Part shown: positions 15,116-22,360 of the stretch, one piece after another | Numbering within the stretch: the stretch's first letter is position 1 | Layout of the letters: every line of letters starts with the position of its first letter | Assembly: GCA_017936925.1 (NCBI GenBank) | Contig: JAGBEP010000018.1 | Span: forward strand, 1 to 41,047 | From: Clostridia bacterium | Lineage (GTDB): Bacteria; Bacillota; Clostridia; TANB77; CAG-508 | Reading direction: 5' to 3' | Length of the DNA: 41,047 nt | Made by a program: the position numbers and the translations under genes | Notes under the pieces: generated by a model | Database searches by the model: none | Seen by the model: the letters and a program-made list of their open reading frames with translations, nothing else | What the model was told of the DNA's origin: nothing

Positions 15116-15697
15116 ATGGACAACACATGGATTAAGTTGTATCGAAAAATTATACAATCTCCCATTTGGGGAAACGAGAAAGCACTCAAAGTTTGGATAT
15201 GGTGCTTAATAAAAGCTAGTCACGAAGATAGAGAGCAACTGGTGGGGAACAAGATAATAAATCTAAAAAAAGGGCAGTTTGTTTTTGGACGAAAAGTGGC
15301 TAGTGATGAATTACAAATGACAGAAAGTTCTGTGTATAGGAACATCAATTTATTAGCAGAATTGAAAATGTTAAGGATAAAACCGAACAACAAATTTTCC
15401 GTTGTAACTATTGAAAAATACGAGGATTATCAAGCTCAATGTATGAATAGTGAACAACAAAAACCTGTTCATTTGAACATCAAAAGAACACCAAATGAAC
15501 AACAAATGAACACAAACAAGAATGTAAAGAATGTAGAGAATATTTATTTATATTTTATTAATAAATACAACGAAGAAAATTTGAGAAATCTTGACGAGAA
15601 AATGAAATTTCTCAGAAGCATAAAAGAAGATGAGAACTTTAATAAATTAACAGAAGCTGAAGAATACGACTTAAGAGATTATATTTTAAAAAATTGA
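15116..15697 (+). CDS. Putative phage replication initiator (winged-helix)
   Basis: A 193-residue protein. The N-terminal domain WIKLYRKIIQSPIWGNEKALKVWIWCLIKASHED... followed by LKKGQFVFGRKVASDELQMTESSVYRNINLLAELKML is the winged-helix domain of phage replisome organiser/DnaD-like proteins. Next comes a variable polar linker (repeated EQQ) and a short helical C-terminus that lacks a full DnaD-type domain. No DnaC-like loader or helicase gene follows, so host helicase loading must be used. ATG 15116 (GGGAG upstream) is preferred over GTG 15107. Confidence 0.7.
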   Translation: MDNTWIKLYRKIIQSPIWGNEKALKVWIWCLIKASHEDREQLVGNKIINLKKGQFVFGRKVASDELQMTESSVYRNINLLAELKMLRIKPNNKFSVVTIEKYEDYQAQCMNSEQQKPVHLNIKRTPNEQQMNTNKNVKNVENIYLYFINKYNEENLRNLDEKMKFLRSIKEDENFNKLTEAEEYDLRDYILKN

Positions 15698-15710
15698 GAG
15701 GAGAAAGAAG

Positions 15711-16889
15711 ATGTTTGATTTTTTTGAAAAAGTAGCAAAAGGAATAGGATTTAAATTAATAGATAACTTTAGTGATAAGGTTGAAGAATGGATAAAAGGG
15801 ATATTTGAAAATTGTCAAAATGCAAGTAGTGGAGACTATGCTCAAAATGCAAGTAGTGGATACAATGCTCAAAATGCAAGTAGTGGAGACTATGCTCAAA
15901 ATGCAAGTAGTGGATACGGTGCTCAAAATGCAAGTAGTGGAGACAATGCTCAAAATGCAAGTAGTGGATACAATGCTAAAAATGCAAGTAGTGGAGACTA
16001 TGCTAAAAATGCAAGTAGTGGATACAATGCTAAAAATGCAAGTAGTGGAGACTATGCTAAAAATGCAAGTAGTGGAGACTATGCTCAAAATGCAAGTAGT
16101 GGATACAATGCTCAAAATGCAAGTAGTGGAGACTATGCTCAAAATGCAAGTAGTGGAGACTATGCTCAAAATGCAAGTAGTGGATACGGTGCTCAAAATG
16201 CAAGTAGTGGAGACTATGCTAAAAATGTTATTAGTGGTAAGAACTCAATATGCTTTGATTGCGGATACAAAGGAACTATAAAAGCTGTAAAAGGAACATG
16301 GATAGCCTTGGCAGAGTACAAAAGAGATAATAATGACAAAATGATACCTGTTTTTGCCAAAACTGCTCAAATAGGTAACAAAGAATATACAGATGTGAGA
16401 AAAAGAGTTTTAAAGTCAAATGCGGAATACATATTATGGAACAAAGAATTTTGTGAGGTTGTAGAAATTGATGGAATCAAAAGCATAATATTGTCAGAGA
16501 AAAAAAGAGATAACATAAAAATAATAAAAGCAGTAGATATAAGAGATATTTACAAACAAGATAAAGATCAAATAGAAGCTATGTATATAGCAACAGAAGG
16601 AAAAATATCAGCTCATGGATATACAGTAAGAGAAGCAATAGATGATCTAACTTATAAAAAATTAGACAATGTTGATTCAGAAGAGATAATAGCAGAAATA
16701 AAAAGAACTGGAAAAGTAACAAGAAGTCAATATAGAGCTTTAACAGGAGCTTGTTCATTTGGAACAAATAAATTCTGTGAAGAACATAATATTCAAGACT
16801 TAGAAGAGATAGAAATAAGTGAGCTAAGAAAAATATTAATAAGTGATTATGGAGCAGAGAGATTTTGGAATTTGATAGATAATAACTAA
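15711..16889 (+). CDS. Nonapeptide-repeat protein with a C-terminal phage domain
   Basis: A 392-residue protein in three parts. Residues 1-35 are an amphipathic start. Residues 36-170 are 16 tandem nine-residue repeats of the form A-Q/K-N-A-S-S-G-x-x, where x-x is DY, YN, YG or DN; the last is degenerate (NVISG). The remaining 220 residues form a globular domain starting CFDCGYKGTIKAVKGTWIALAEY. Short regular Gly/Ser/Asn repeats like these are expected to fold as a beta-solenoid, comparable to ice-nucleation-type repeats. Phages of Firmicutes carry repeat-plus-domain proteins of this kind in the early region; the role is unknown. GAGGAG precedes ATG 15711. Repeat number probably varies by slippage. 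Confidence 0.7.
   Translation: MFDFFEKVAKGIGFKLIDNFSDKVEEWIKGIFENCQNASSGDYAQNASSGYNAQNASSGDYAQNASSGYGAQNASSGDNAQNASSGYNAKNASSGDYAKNASSGYNAKNASSGDYAKNASSGDYAQNASSGYNAQNASSGDYAQNASSGDYAQNASSGYGAQNASSGDYAKNVISGKNSICFDCGYKGTIKAVKGTWIALAEYKRDNNDKMIPVFAKTAQIGNKEYTDVRKRVLKSNAEYILWNKEFCEVVEIDGIKSIILSEKKRDNIKIIKAVDIRDIYKQDKDQIEAMYIATEGKISAHGYTVREAIDDLTYKKLDNVDSEEIIAEIKRTGKVTRSQYRALTGACSFGTNKFCEEHNIQDLEEIEISELRKILISDYGAERFWNLIDNN
15817..16229 (+). repeat. 27-bp in-frame tandem repeats
   Basis: About 15 head-to-tail copies of a 27-bp unit (core AAAATGCAAGTAGTGGA), nearly identical at the DNA level except for a variable dipeptide codon pair and CAA/AAA. Because the period is a multiple of three, all six frames stay open here and produce long false reading frames. 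Confidence 0.95.
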
Positions 16890-16937
16890 AAATATGAACT
16901 GTCGCAAATTTTGCAACGGTTGAAAGGAGTGATACGA

Positions 16938-17255
16938 ATGATAACCGAAATGACAAGGCAGATGAGTTTTGATGATATACAAGATAAAGTCAAAATAAGA
17001 TACATACAAATTTTGAATAGATTAGACGAACCCAAAACGGCAAAGGAATTAGCTGTTGAATTATATGACCTAGGATTTATACCAAGTACAGAAAGAAATT
17101 ACACGGCACCGAGATTAACAGAATTATCAAGAATGGGAATGGTAAAAGTTATAGATAAAAAGAAATGCACTTATACAGGGAAAACGGTAGCAGTATATGA
17201 AAGAACACAAAAGGGATTTGAAGCTATAAATATGAACCATATACCGAGGATTTAG
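16938..17255 (+). CDS. Winged-helix regulator-like protein
   Basis: A 105-residue protein. The segment IRYIQILNRLDEPKTAKELAVELYDLGFIPSTERNYTAPRLTELSRMGMVKVI followed by TVAVYERTQKGFEAI is a winged-helix fold with a recognition helix and a beta wing. ATG 16938 follows AAAGGAG; the TTG at 16911 is too far upstream. The leader has an imperfect dyad (TCGCAAATTTTGCAA near 16903) that could be an operator. It is probably a phage transcription regulator of the middle region. Confidence 0.65.
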   Translation: MITEMTRQMSFDDIQDKVKIRYIQILNRLDEPKTAKELAVELYDLGFIPSTERNYTAPRLTELSRMGMVKVIDKKKCTYTGKTVAVYERTQKGFEAINMNHIPRI

Positions 17256-17266
17256 GAGGAATAAGT

Positions 17267-17434
17267 ATGGATAAACCTGAAACAAAGTGTAAAACCTGCG
17301 TAGGCTGTAGTAAACAAGAATTAGAGAACTTCAAAGAAATATATAGATGTGAATATTATATAAATTATAACGAACTAAAGAAAAAATTAGGAGAAAGAGA
17401 AAATGGAAATAGTAATAGGGTTAGAAATTATTAA
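17267..17434 (+). CDS. Small Cys-rich protein, 55 aa
   Basis: A short protein with four Cys in the N-terminal half (CKTCVGCSKQELENFKEIYRC), suggesting one bound metal. AGGAGGA lies 6 nt before ATG 17267, and the previous gene ends 12 nt upstream, as expected for a packed phage operon. Its end overlaps the next gene by 32 nt. Function unknown. Confidence 0.6.
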   Translation: MDKPETKCKTCVGCSKQELENFKEIYRCEYYINYNELKKKLGERENGNSNRVRNY

Positions 17435-17594
17435 TATAATCTTATGGATAATAACATGGATTATATATGCAGAAAGTCAAAAAATACAGGATGAGTATAA
17501 TAAGTTATTTTCAAATGAAATATATGAACTAAAGAAAGAAGATACTATAAATGAATTTAAAAGCAAACTAAATAAAATAAGGGAGAAAGAGTGA
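17403..17594 (+). CDS. Small single-pass membrane protein with coiled coil
   Basis: A 63-residue protein. Residues 1-22 are hydrophobic (VIGLEIINIILWIITWIIY), followed by a charged helix with heptads, so a type I-like membrane anchor with a cytoplasmic coiled coil is likely. AGGAGAAAGAGA precedes the ATG. Its TGA overlaps the ATG of the next gene (ATGA-type). Function unknown. Confidence 0.6.
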   Translation: MEIVIGLEIINIILWIITWIIYAESQKIQDEYNKLFSNEIYELKKEDTINEFKSKLNKIREKE

Positions 17595-17734
17595 TGGGAC
17601 AAGTATTTTTGTATTTAATATCCATATGGATGATTGCATTTGTAGTAGTATCAATAATATTGGAAGGAGTACTTATAGCATATTTCGCAAGTGAAATAAT
17701 TTTAAAATGGAAGGATAACAAAAATGAAAGGTGA
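17594..17734 (+). CDS. Tiny membrane protein, 46 aa
   Basis: Starts in a stop-start overlap with the preceding gene. Two thirds of the protein is one long hydrophobic stretch (FLYLISIWMIAFVVVSIILEG...), followed by a short basic tail. It is too short for homology assignment. Translational coupling and packing support it as real. Confidence 0.5.
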   Translation: MGQVFLYLISIWMIAFVVVSIILEGVLIAYFASEIILKWKDNKNER

Positions 17735-17864
17735 TTATATATTTGGATTAATATTTATTGGATTTATAGTAGGAATAGTTTTGGGAGCATTTAGAAGACC
17801 AAGAACTCGAAAGTTTAAACAAAGTTTAGGAATAAAAAGTTTTGATGAATTATACGAAAATTAG
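17724..17864 (+). CDS. Tiny membrane protein, 46 aa
   Basis: ATG 17724 overlaps the end of the previous gene by 11 nt and has GGAAGGA upstream. One glycine-containing membrane segment (YIFGLIFIGFIVGIVLGAF) is followed by a basic region (RRPRTRKFK). This matches the positive-inside rule for a single-pass protein. Function unknown. Confidence 0.5.
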   Translation: MKGDYIFGLIFIGFIVGIVLGAFRRPRTRKFKQSLGIKSFDELYEN

Positions 17865-17906
17865 GGGGTTGAGTAAATTTCCTTTAGGAAATGTAGGTAT
17901 AAAAAG

Positions 17907-18134
17907 ATGGATTTAGATAAAGATGAATTAGAAGCTACAAAAAATAATTGTGAGTTTTGTAATAAAAATAAGGTATTAAAAAGTTGTAATTTCGGTGGTA
18001 GTGCAAATTTAAGAATACTTGGAGATACTTTAGATATATTCGCAAATGAAAGCAAATTTAATATTTTTAAAAGAATATATGAGCCTAGGTTTGTTATAAA
18101 TTATTGTCCAATGTGTGGTAGAAAGTTTGTGTAG
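17907..18134 (+). CDS. Small zinc-ribbon phage protein, 75 aa
   Basis: Two CxxC knuckles (CEFC at about residue 15 and CPMCGRK at the C-terminus) bracket a beta-rich middle. The C-terminal YCPMCGRKF ending is common in small phage and prophage proteins of Clostridia. The ribosome site is weak. It is followed within 2 nt by the next gene. Function unknown. Confidence 0.6.
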   Translation: MDLDKDELEATKNNCEFCNKNKVLKSCNFGGSANLRILGDTLDIFANESKFNIFKRIYEPRFVINYCPMCGRKFV

Positions 18135-18136
18135 TT

Positions 18137-18556
18137 ATGAAAATAAAAGTAGGAGAATATTTAAGAACTTATGATGGTTTTATAGGACAAGTTATTGAAG
18201 TAAATAAAGAGAATTTGAATTATTACACAATTGATTGTAAAAGAGAAGTTAGAAGAGATGACATGTATAATCCAAATCATATATTTTCAAGAGATGGATT
18301 TATAAAAAAATATTCTAAAGATATTATAGATTTAATAGAAGTAGGAGATTATGTAAATGGAATGGAAGTTGATGAATTTGATGATGTTGAGGGGAATATA
18401 TATTTAGGTTTTCCAATATATGATGATAGTTTAATGGATAGTATATCAGAATTTAGACCACTTGAAACGGTAGAAATAAAAAGTATAGTAACAAAAGAAC
18501 AATTTGAAAGTATTAAATATTTTTGGATTAATGGGAATGTAGAAAGGATAGAGTAA
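18137..18556 (+). CDS. Hypothetical phage protein, 139 aa
   Basis: A soluble, acidic, beta-rich protein without recognisable motifs. The opening (KIKVGEYLRTYDGFIGQVIEV) and the repeated VGDYV segment recall small beta-barrel proteins seen in Clostridia phages. The stop overlaps the next start by one base (TAATG), so it is coupled to the RecU-like gene. Confidence 0.6.
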   Translation: MKIKVGEYLRTYDGFIGQVIEVNKENLNYYTIDCKREVRRDDMYNPNHIFSRDGFIKKYSKDIIDLIEVGDYVNGMEVDEFDDVEGNIYLGFPIYDDSLMDSISEFRPLETVEIKSIVTKEQFESIKYFWINGNVERIE

Positions 18557-19197
18557 TGCCAAGTAAAGAAGAAATAGAAACATGTAAAGAAGAATTAAAT
18601 AATTATATAGAATTTATGGAGACAGCAGGAGATAATGCAGGTTGGGCAAGATATTTAAAATGGTACATAGAGCAACTAGAACACAAAATACAAGTAAAAG
18701 ATGAAGCAATAAAAGAACAAGGACAAGTTATAAAAGATATGTGTTCAGAAAAGAAAGAAGTAATAGAAAAAATGCAAAAAGGAAGAGAATTTGAAAAGCA
18801 AATTGAAAAAGTTATTGAATATGTGGAAAAATTAGGATTTCATGGTCATAAAAATTATGCAAAAAGACTTATAGATGGAACTTATATTGAAGGAGAAAAG
18901 TTTGATTATGAAATTTTAGTACCAGGAAGACATGATATGTTTGATGCAAAGCAGGCACAGACAGATACATATAAGATAGTAAAAAAAGATATAAATCAAA
19001 TTAACTTCTTAAAACAATGTAAAAATGCAGGATGTAATGCATATCTTCTTATATGTTTTGAAGGTAAATATGTAAGAATGATTGATATTGATGCAGTTAT
19101 ACAACTTTTAAATAACAATATAAAAAATATAAAAAAAGAAGGTTGGCCAGAATGGGATTTAATAAATTATTTAAAAGAGAAAAAATATACAACTTAG
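18556..19197 (+). CDS. RecU-like PD-(D/E)xK Holliday-junction resolvase
   Basis: A 213-residue protein. Residues 1-85 are a long coiled coil. Residues 90-200 show a nuclease-fold order: FDYEILVPGRHDMFDAKQAQ (Asp, then D-x-K as the PD-ExK core), then a helix QINFLKQCKNAGCNAYLLICF that is characteristic of RecU-type resolvases. Asp/Ala-Lys replaces the usual Glu-x-Lys, so activity is likely but unproven. It would resolve branched DNA made by the Bet module before packaging. The position before the late regulator is typical of resolvase genes. Confidence 0.55.
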   Translation: MPSKEEIETCKEELNNYIEFMETAGDNAGWARYLKWYIEQLEHKIQVKDEAIKEQGQVIKDMCSEKKEVIEKMQKGREFEKQIEKVIEYVEKLGFHGHKNYAKRLIDGTYIEGEKFDYEILVPGRHDMFDAKQAQTDTYKIVKKDINQINFLKQCKNAGCNAYLLICFEGKYVRMIDIDAVIQLLNNNIKNIKKEGWPEWDLINYLKEKKYTT

Positions 19198-19412
19198 TTG
19201 TTTTTAAACATTTTCAATATATGACAAATAGCATAATGATTACAGACTATATAAAAAATGAAAGAACTGTTATTTATAACAGAGAGATAGAAAGGATTGA
19301 AGATATTGGAACGATTAATAATAATAGCGAACATATTTATAGTAATGCAGATATTAGTTGCAATAGGAATAGCTTCATTTACGATACTAGTGATTGCAAC
19401 TATAGCAGATAA
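19152..19412 (+). CDS. Small hypothetical protein, 86 aa
   Basis: It starts inside the end of the resolvase gene with GAAGG upstream (46-nt overlap) and fills the space to the next small gene. The N-terminus is basic (MGFNKLFKREK); the C-terminal 35 residues are Asn/Ser-rich and overlap the membrane-protein frame at 19306, so that part may be non-coding. No family is recognised. Confidence 0.4.
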   Translation: MGFNKLFKREKIYNLVVFKHFQYMTNSIMITDYIKNERTVIYNREIERIEDIGTINNNSEHIYSNADISCNRNSFIYDTSDCNYSR

Positions 19413-19440
19413 AATAAAAGAATGGAGAAGTAAAAAATGA
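19306..19440 (+). CDS. Tiny membrane protein, 44 aa (TTG start)
   Basis: TTG 19306 with AGAAAGGA upstream opens a frame with a long hydrophobic segment (LIIIANIFIVMQILVAIGIASFTILVIA, given here as one segment of 28 residues in two halves around Met-Gln) and a basic end (KIKEWRSKK). Its TGA overlaps the ATG of the next gene. The TM character and coupling suggest this frame, rather than the overlapping one, is coding here. Confidence 0.4.
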   Translation: MERLIIIANIFIVMQILVAIGIASFTILVIATIADKIKEWRSKK

Positions 19441-19571
19441 AATATTTATTATCAATTTTAGCGATAATGTTAGGTGCATTTGTTAGTTAATATGTACATG
19501 CTGATTGGCAATATACATGGGGATATGTAGTAGGTGTTATAGTAATGGTGATTACAAGTAAATTTGATTAA
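19437..19571 (+). pseudogene. Small two-TM protein interrupted by an in-frame TAA
   Basis: ATG 19437 opens MKYLLSILAIMLGAFVS and stops at TAA 19488-19490. The same frame then continues for 26 codons as YVHADWQYTWGYVVGVIVMVITSKFD to TAA 19571. The two halves form one plausible 44-residue protein with two membrane segments, so the TAA looks like a point mutation (for example TCA to TAA). It is not one of the CGG sites. Confidence 0.5.
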
Positions 19572-19587
19572 TAGAAAGGAGAACAAT

Positions 19588-19812
19588 ATGGATTGTTTAA
19601 TTGATGGGATGTTCTTAGGGATAATAATAGGTGTGATAATAGGTGTGATAATAGGGCTTTTAATAGGTTTAGGAATATCAGCAGGAATAAATAAAGAGGA
19701 TTTCAGATATACGCAAGAAAAATTAAATAATACAGAAACAAGTTTAAATGAAGTGATAACGGAGCGAGATACATATAAAAACTTAATTTTAGAAAAGAGT
19801 TTGGAGGATTAA
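19588..19812 (+). CDS. Small membrane protein with glycine-zipper segment
   Basis: A 74-residue protein. Residues 8-32 are a Gly/Ile/Val membrane helix with a repeated IIGV unit, encoded by a short direct DNA repeat, followed by a charged coiled coil. ATG 19588 has AAAGGAG upstream. Glycine-zipper helices pack tightly in membranes, so oligomerisation is likely. Function unknown. Confidence 0.55.
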   Translation: MDCLIDGMFLGIIIGVIIGVIIGLLIGLGISAGINKEDFRYTQEKLNNTETSLNEVITERDTYKNLILEKSLED

Positions 19813-19815
19813 CTT

Positions 19816-19947
19816 ATGGAGATGAAAAGATGCAGTAGATGTAAAAGAGAAAAACCATACTATGAGTTTTACACAGATGATGATAATTTGTGTATTAATT
19901 GTATAAAAGAAGACGAAAGAATATTAACAATGTTAGATAAAAAATAA
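19816..19947 (+). CDS. Tiny zinc-ribbon protein, 43 aa
   Basis: Two CxxC motifs (CSRCKREKPYYEF... and CINC) form a minimal zinc ribbon of the kind found just before ArpU/RinA genes in many phages. TTGGAGGA precedes ATG 19816. A DNA- or RNA-binding accessory role is possible. Confidence 0.55.
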   Translation: MEMKRCSRCKREKPYYEFYTDDDNLCINCIKEDERILTMLDKK

Positions 19948-19966
19948 ATGAAGGAGGTACAAAAGA

Positions 19967-20383
19967 GTGGCTAGAACAAATTATAAAGTGCCTAGATGGG
20001 TAAAGAAAAAAATGGAAAACGAACTTTATCAATATTGGGATAATCAAAAAGAACTAGAAGATCTACAAAATGATATTATAGAAGCTTCACCAGAACCAGC
20101 AGATGGTCAGCCTAAAGGAAATGCAACAGGAAATTCTACAGAGCAAAAAGCAGTAAAGCTACGAACCTCAAGAACTATTTTGGCAGTTGAAAGAAGATTA
20201 AAATATGTCGAAAATGCGATTAATAGATTAAATGAAGAAGAGAAGAAAGTTTTTATAATTATATTTAAAGAAAAACATAGTCAAAAAATGGCCGAAACTT
20301 ATAAATACATTTCAGCAGATACATATTACAACGTTTATAGAAAAATAATATATTTTACAGCAGTAGAGTTTGGAGAAATTTAA
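19967..20383 (+). CDS. ArpU/RinA-type late-gene transcription regulator
   Basis: A 138-residue protein. The C-terminal half (LAVERRLKYVENAINRLNEEEKKVFIIIFKEKHSQKMAETYKYISADTYYNVYRKIIYFTAVEFGE) is a sigma-region-4-like HTH of the ArpU/RinA/DUF722 group, which activates late (structural and lysis) operons in Gram-positive phages. The GTG start at 19967 has a strong AAGGAGG. It is directly upstream of the late control region and terminase genes, where such regulators act. Confidence 0.75.
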   Translation: MARTNYKVPRWVKKKMENELYQYWDNQKELEDLQNDIIEASPEPADGQPKGNATGNSTEQKAVKLRTSRTILAVERRLKYVENAINRLNEEEKKVFIIIFKEKHSQKMAETYKYISADTYYNVYRKIIYFTAVEFGEI

Positions 20384-20395
20384 TTTGGTACAAAA

Positions 20396-20440
20396 AAAGT
20401 ACTAAAAATTGACCATAATTGTGTGCTAAAATGTTAGTGA
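20396..20440 (+). promoter_or_regulatory. Candidate late-operon promoter region
   Basis: The gap between the regulator and the terminase holds GTAC-N7-GTAC (20388-20402 area), TTGACC at 20409-20414 and TAAAAT at 20427-20432. The spacing is too short for a normal sigma-A promoter, as expected if the ArpU/RinA-type protein activates it. The assignment is by position. Confidence 0.35.
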
Positions 20441-20457
20441 GTGAAAATTAAATAAAG

Positions 20458-20491
20458 AAATAGCAAGGTTCAAAAGAGCTTTGCTATTTTT
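20458..20491 (+). terminator. Terminator at the early/late boundary
   Basis: AAATAGCAAGG (20458-20468) pairs with CTTTGCTATTT (20479-20489, one wobble), followed by T. It lies after the candidate late promoter and before the first late gene, so it may be a checkpoint for antitermination as well as the end of the early operon. Confidence 0.7.
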
Positions 20492-20509
20492 AGTTTTGAG
20501 GCAAAAAAT

Positions 20510-20614
20510 ATGAAAAAAGAGTTGAATTATAAGGAATGTATGAAAAGAAGTTGCGATAACTGTAGATATGAAGAAAGTTGTTTTAAAGAAGAATATGAGC
20601 AAAATACGAGGTGA
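20510..20614 (+). CDS. Tiny Cys-rich protein, 34 aa
   Basis: ATG 20510 has GAGG upstream and encodes four Cys (Cys10, then CDNCRYEESC), a possible metal site. It ends 5 nt before TerS. Too short to identify; packing and ribosome site give moderate support. Confidence 0.45.
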   Translation: MKKELNYKECMKRSCDNCRYEESCFKEEYEQNTR

Positions 20615-20619
20615 GGTGA

Positions 20620-21039
20620 TTGGCAAATGAACAAAACTTAATGCCTATTGAGCAAGTGAACTCGAGAAGAAGTCGAGAGGAACATTCAAAGGATAGTGCA
20701 AAAGGTGGAAAAAAATCGGGCGAAGTCAGAAGAAAAAGAAAAGCAATGAAAGAACAGATGGATTTGCTATTGTCGTTACCTTTTAACTTAAAAGATAGTA
20801 AAGGAAATGCTGTAGTTGATACTTTAGAATTTTTAGGAATTGACAAGGATCAAATAGATAATCAAATGGCTATTGTAATTTCATTATGGAAAACTGCAAT
20901 GAACAGTAATTCGGCACAGCAAATTAATGCAGTTAGAGAAATACGTGAAATAGTAAAAGATGAAAATACTATAGACGATGACGATAGAGTTCAAATAATA
21001 AATGATTTACCAAAGGATGGTGAATATGAAGAGAGTTAG
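20620..21039 (+). CDS. terS: Terminase small subunit
   Basis: A 139-residue protein before TerL. The N-terminal region (HSKDSAKGGKKSGEVRRKRKAMKEQMDLLLSLPF) is like the KGG-type N-termini of small phage packaging proteins, followed by helical oligomerisation and a C-terminal DENTIDDDDR segment typical of PBSX/SPP1-like TerS proteins. The start is TTG 20620, supported by GAGGTGAGGTGA. TerS binds the pac site and hands DNA to TerL, with which it overlaps by 14 nt. Confidence 0.75.
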   Translation: MANEQNLMPIEQVNSRRSREEHSKDSAKGGKKSGEVRRKRKAMKEQMDLLLSLPFNLKDSKGNAVVDTLEFLGIDKDQIDNQMAIVISLWKTAMNSNSAQQINAVREIREIVKDENTIDDDDRVQIINDLPKDGEYEES

Positions 21040-22360
21040 ACTAAGTGACATATTAATAAAGAAATATCATTCAACTTTCAATGATACTAAATATACTCAT
21101 AAAATATTTACATCAGGAAGAGCAGGAACTAAATCATCTAGAGGAGGAATAAAAGCAATAAATAAAGTAATTAGTGACGATAATTGTAGTGTAGTTATTC
21201 TTAGAAAATTTCACAATAAACTAAAGAAGACAGTGTATAAAGAATGTCTAAGGGCCATAAAAAGATTAGGATTAGATAAGAAAGATTTTAAAATTACAGT
21301 CAGTCCGATGGAAATCAAGTATAAAAAGAATGGGAATACAGTGTATTTTACGGGGAACGATTCTATAGATGATACCAAAGGAATGATAGATGAAGAAAAG
21401 CCAATTAAATTAGTAATAATAGACGAGCTAACAGAGTTCTTCGATAAAGGCGATGGAGAAGATGAAATACAAAATATAGAAGCAACATTCATCAGAGGAA
21501 ATGAGGATGAGTTTTGTATGGAATATTATTTCAACCCACCTAAAAATCCAAAGGCAGAAATAATGCAATGGGTTGAGAAAATGTGCCAAAGAAAAGATTG
21601 CATCAGAATACATACAGACTATAGAGATGTACCCGCAGAATGGTTAGGAAAAAAATTAATAGAGTCAGCTGAAGAACTAAGAAAATTAGACCCTAAAATG
21701 TATAATTGGTTATGGCTAGGATTATGTACAGGTATAGATGAATTAATCTATTACATGTTTAAAGAAGAATCTATGGTAAAAGAACCTACAAAAGAACAAA
21801 TATCACATATGAAATTCTTAGTTGCAGGTGGTGATTATGGTCAAATGAATGCAACTACGTTTCAAGTTTTTGGAATAGACTTTGTAGACAAGTGTTTAAG
21901 AGGAATAGACGAATATTATTACTCAGGAAGAGATACAGGAAAACAGAAAAGTCCAAGCGAATATGCACAAGAATTTAAGAAGTTAAAAGAAAGAGTAGAA
22001 CAAGAAACTGGTAAAAAGTTACTTGTTCTTTTTTTAGATCCAAGTGCTAAAGGATTAGCAGAAGAAATTAAAAGAGTATGTCCTGGTATATCAATACCTA
22101 ATGCAGATAATACAGTAAGTTTAGGAATATCAAGGGTACAAAAACTAATGTCGTATATGAGGTTATTCTTAAGTCCAAAACAGAAACATTTAATTACTGA
22201 AAGATATATGTATGAATATGACAAAGATAAGCTAGATAAAGGAAAAGAAGAACCTATAAAAGAGAATGATCACTGCTCAGATGCTGAACGTTATTTAGTA
22301 ATGGGAGTATGGAAATATATTAAACAAATATTACCGAATATAATAGGAGATAAAGATTAA
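21026..22360 (+). CDS. terL: Terminase large subunit (ATPase/nuclease)
   Basis: The packaging motor. Start ATG 21026 (AAAGGATGGTGA upstream), 444 residues. The Walker A-like SGRAGTKSS is at residues 30-38 and Walker B LVIIDELTEF at about 130-139. The C-terminal RNase H-like nuclease opens with VAGGDYGQMNATTFQVFGID, has LFLDPSAKG and ends with the conserved HCSDAERYLVMG. This is the PBSX XtmB/SPP1 gp2 type. Its stop overlaps the portal start, and both are translated in one late operon. Confidence 0.95.
   Translation: MKRVRLSDILIKKYHSTFNDTKYTHKIFTSGRAGTKSSRGGIKAINKVISDDNCSVVILRKFHNKLKKTVYKECLRAIKRLGLDKKDFKITVSPMEIKYKKNGNTVYFTGNDSIDDTKGMIDEEKPIKLVIIDELTEFFDKGDGEDEIQNIEATFIRGNEDEFCMEYYFNPPKNPKAEIMQWVEKMCQRKDCIRIHTDYRDVPAEWLGKKLIESAEELRKLDPKMYNWLWLGLCTGIDELIYYMFKEESMVKEPTKEQISHMKFLVAGGDYGQMNATTFQVFGIDFVDKCLRGIDEYYYSGRDTGKQKSPSEYAQEFKKLKERVEQETGKKLLVLFLDPSAKGLAEEIKRVCPGISIPNADNTVSLGISRVQKLMSYMRLFLSPKQKHLITERYMYEYDKDKLDKGKEEPIKENDHCSDAERYLVMGVWKYIKQILPNIIGDKD

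Noticed and set aside
15817..16229. CRISPR-like array
   Set aside because: The repeats are directly adjacent with no unique spacers, are in frame with a coding sequence and no cas genes are near.
15756..16281. Long open frames on both strands over the repeat region (antisense IVSTTC repeats, forward MQVVETMLK repeats)
   Set aside because: They are by-products of the 27-bp period, which keeps all frames open; they lack ribosome sites and the real gene covers them.
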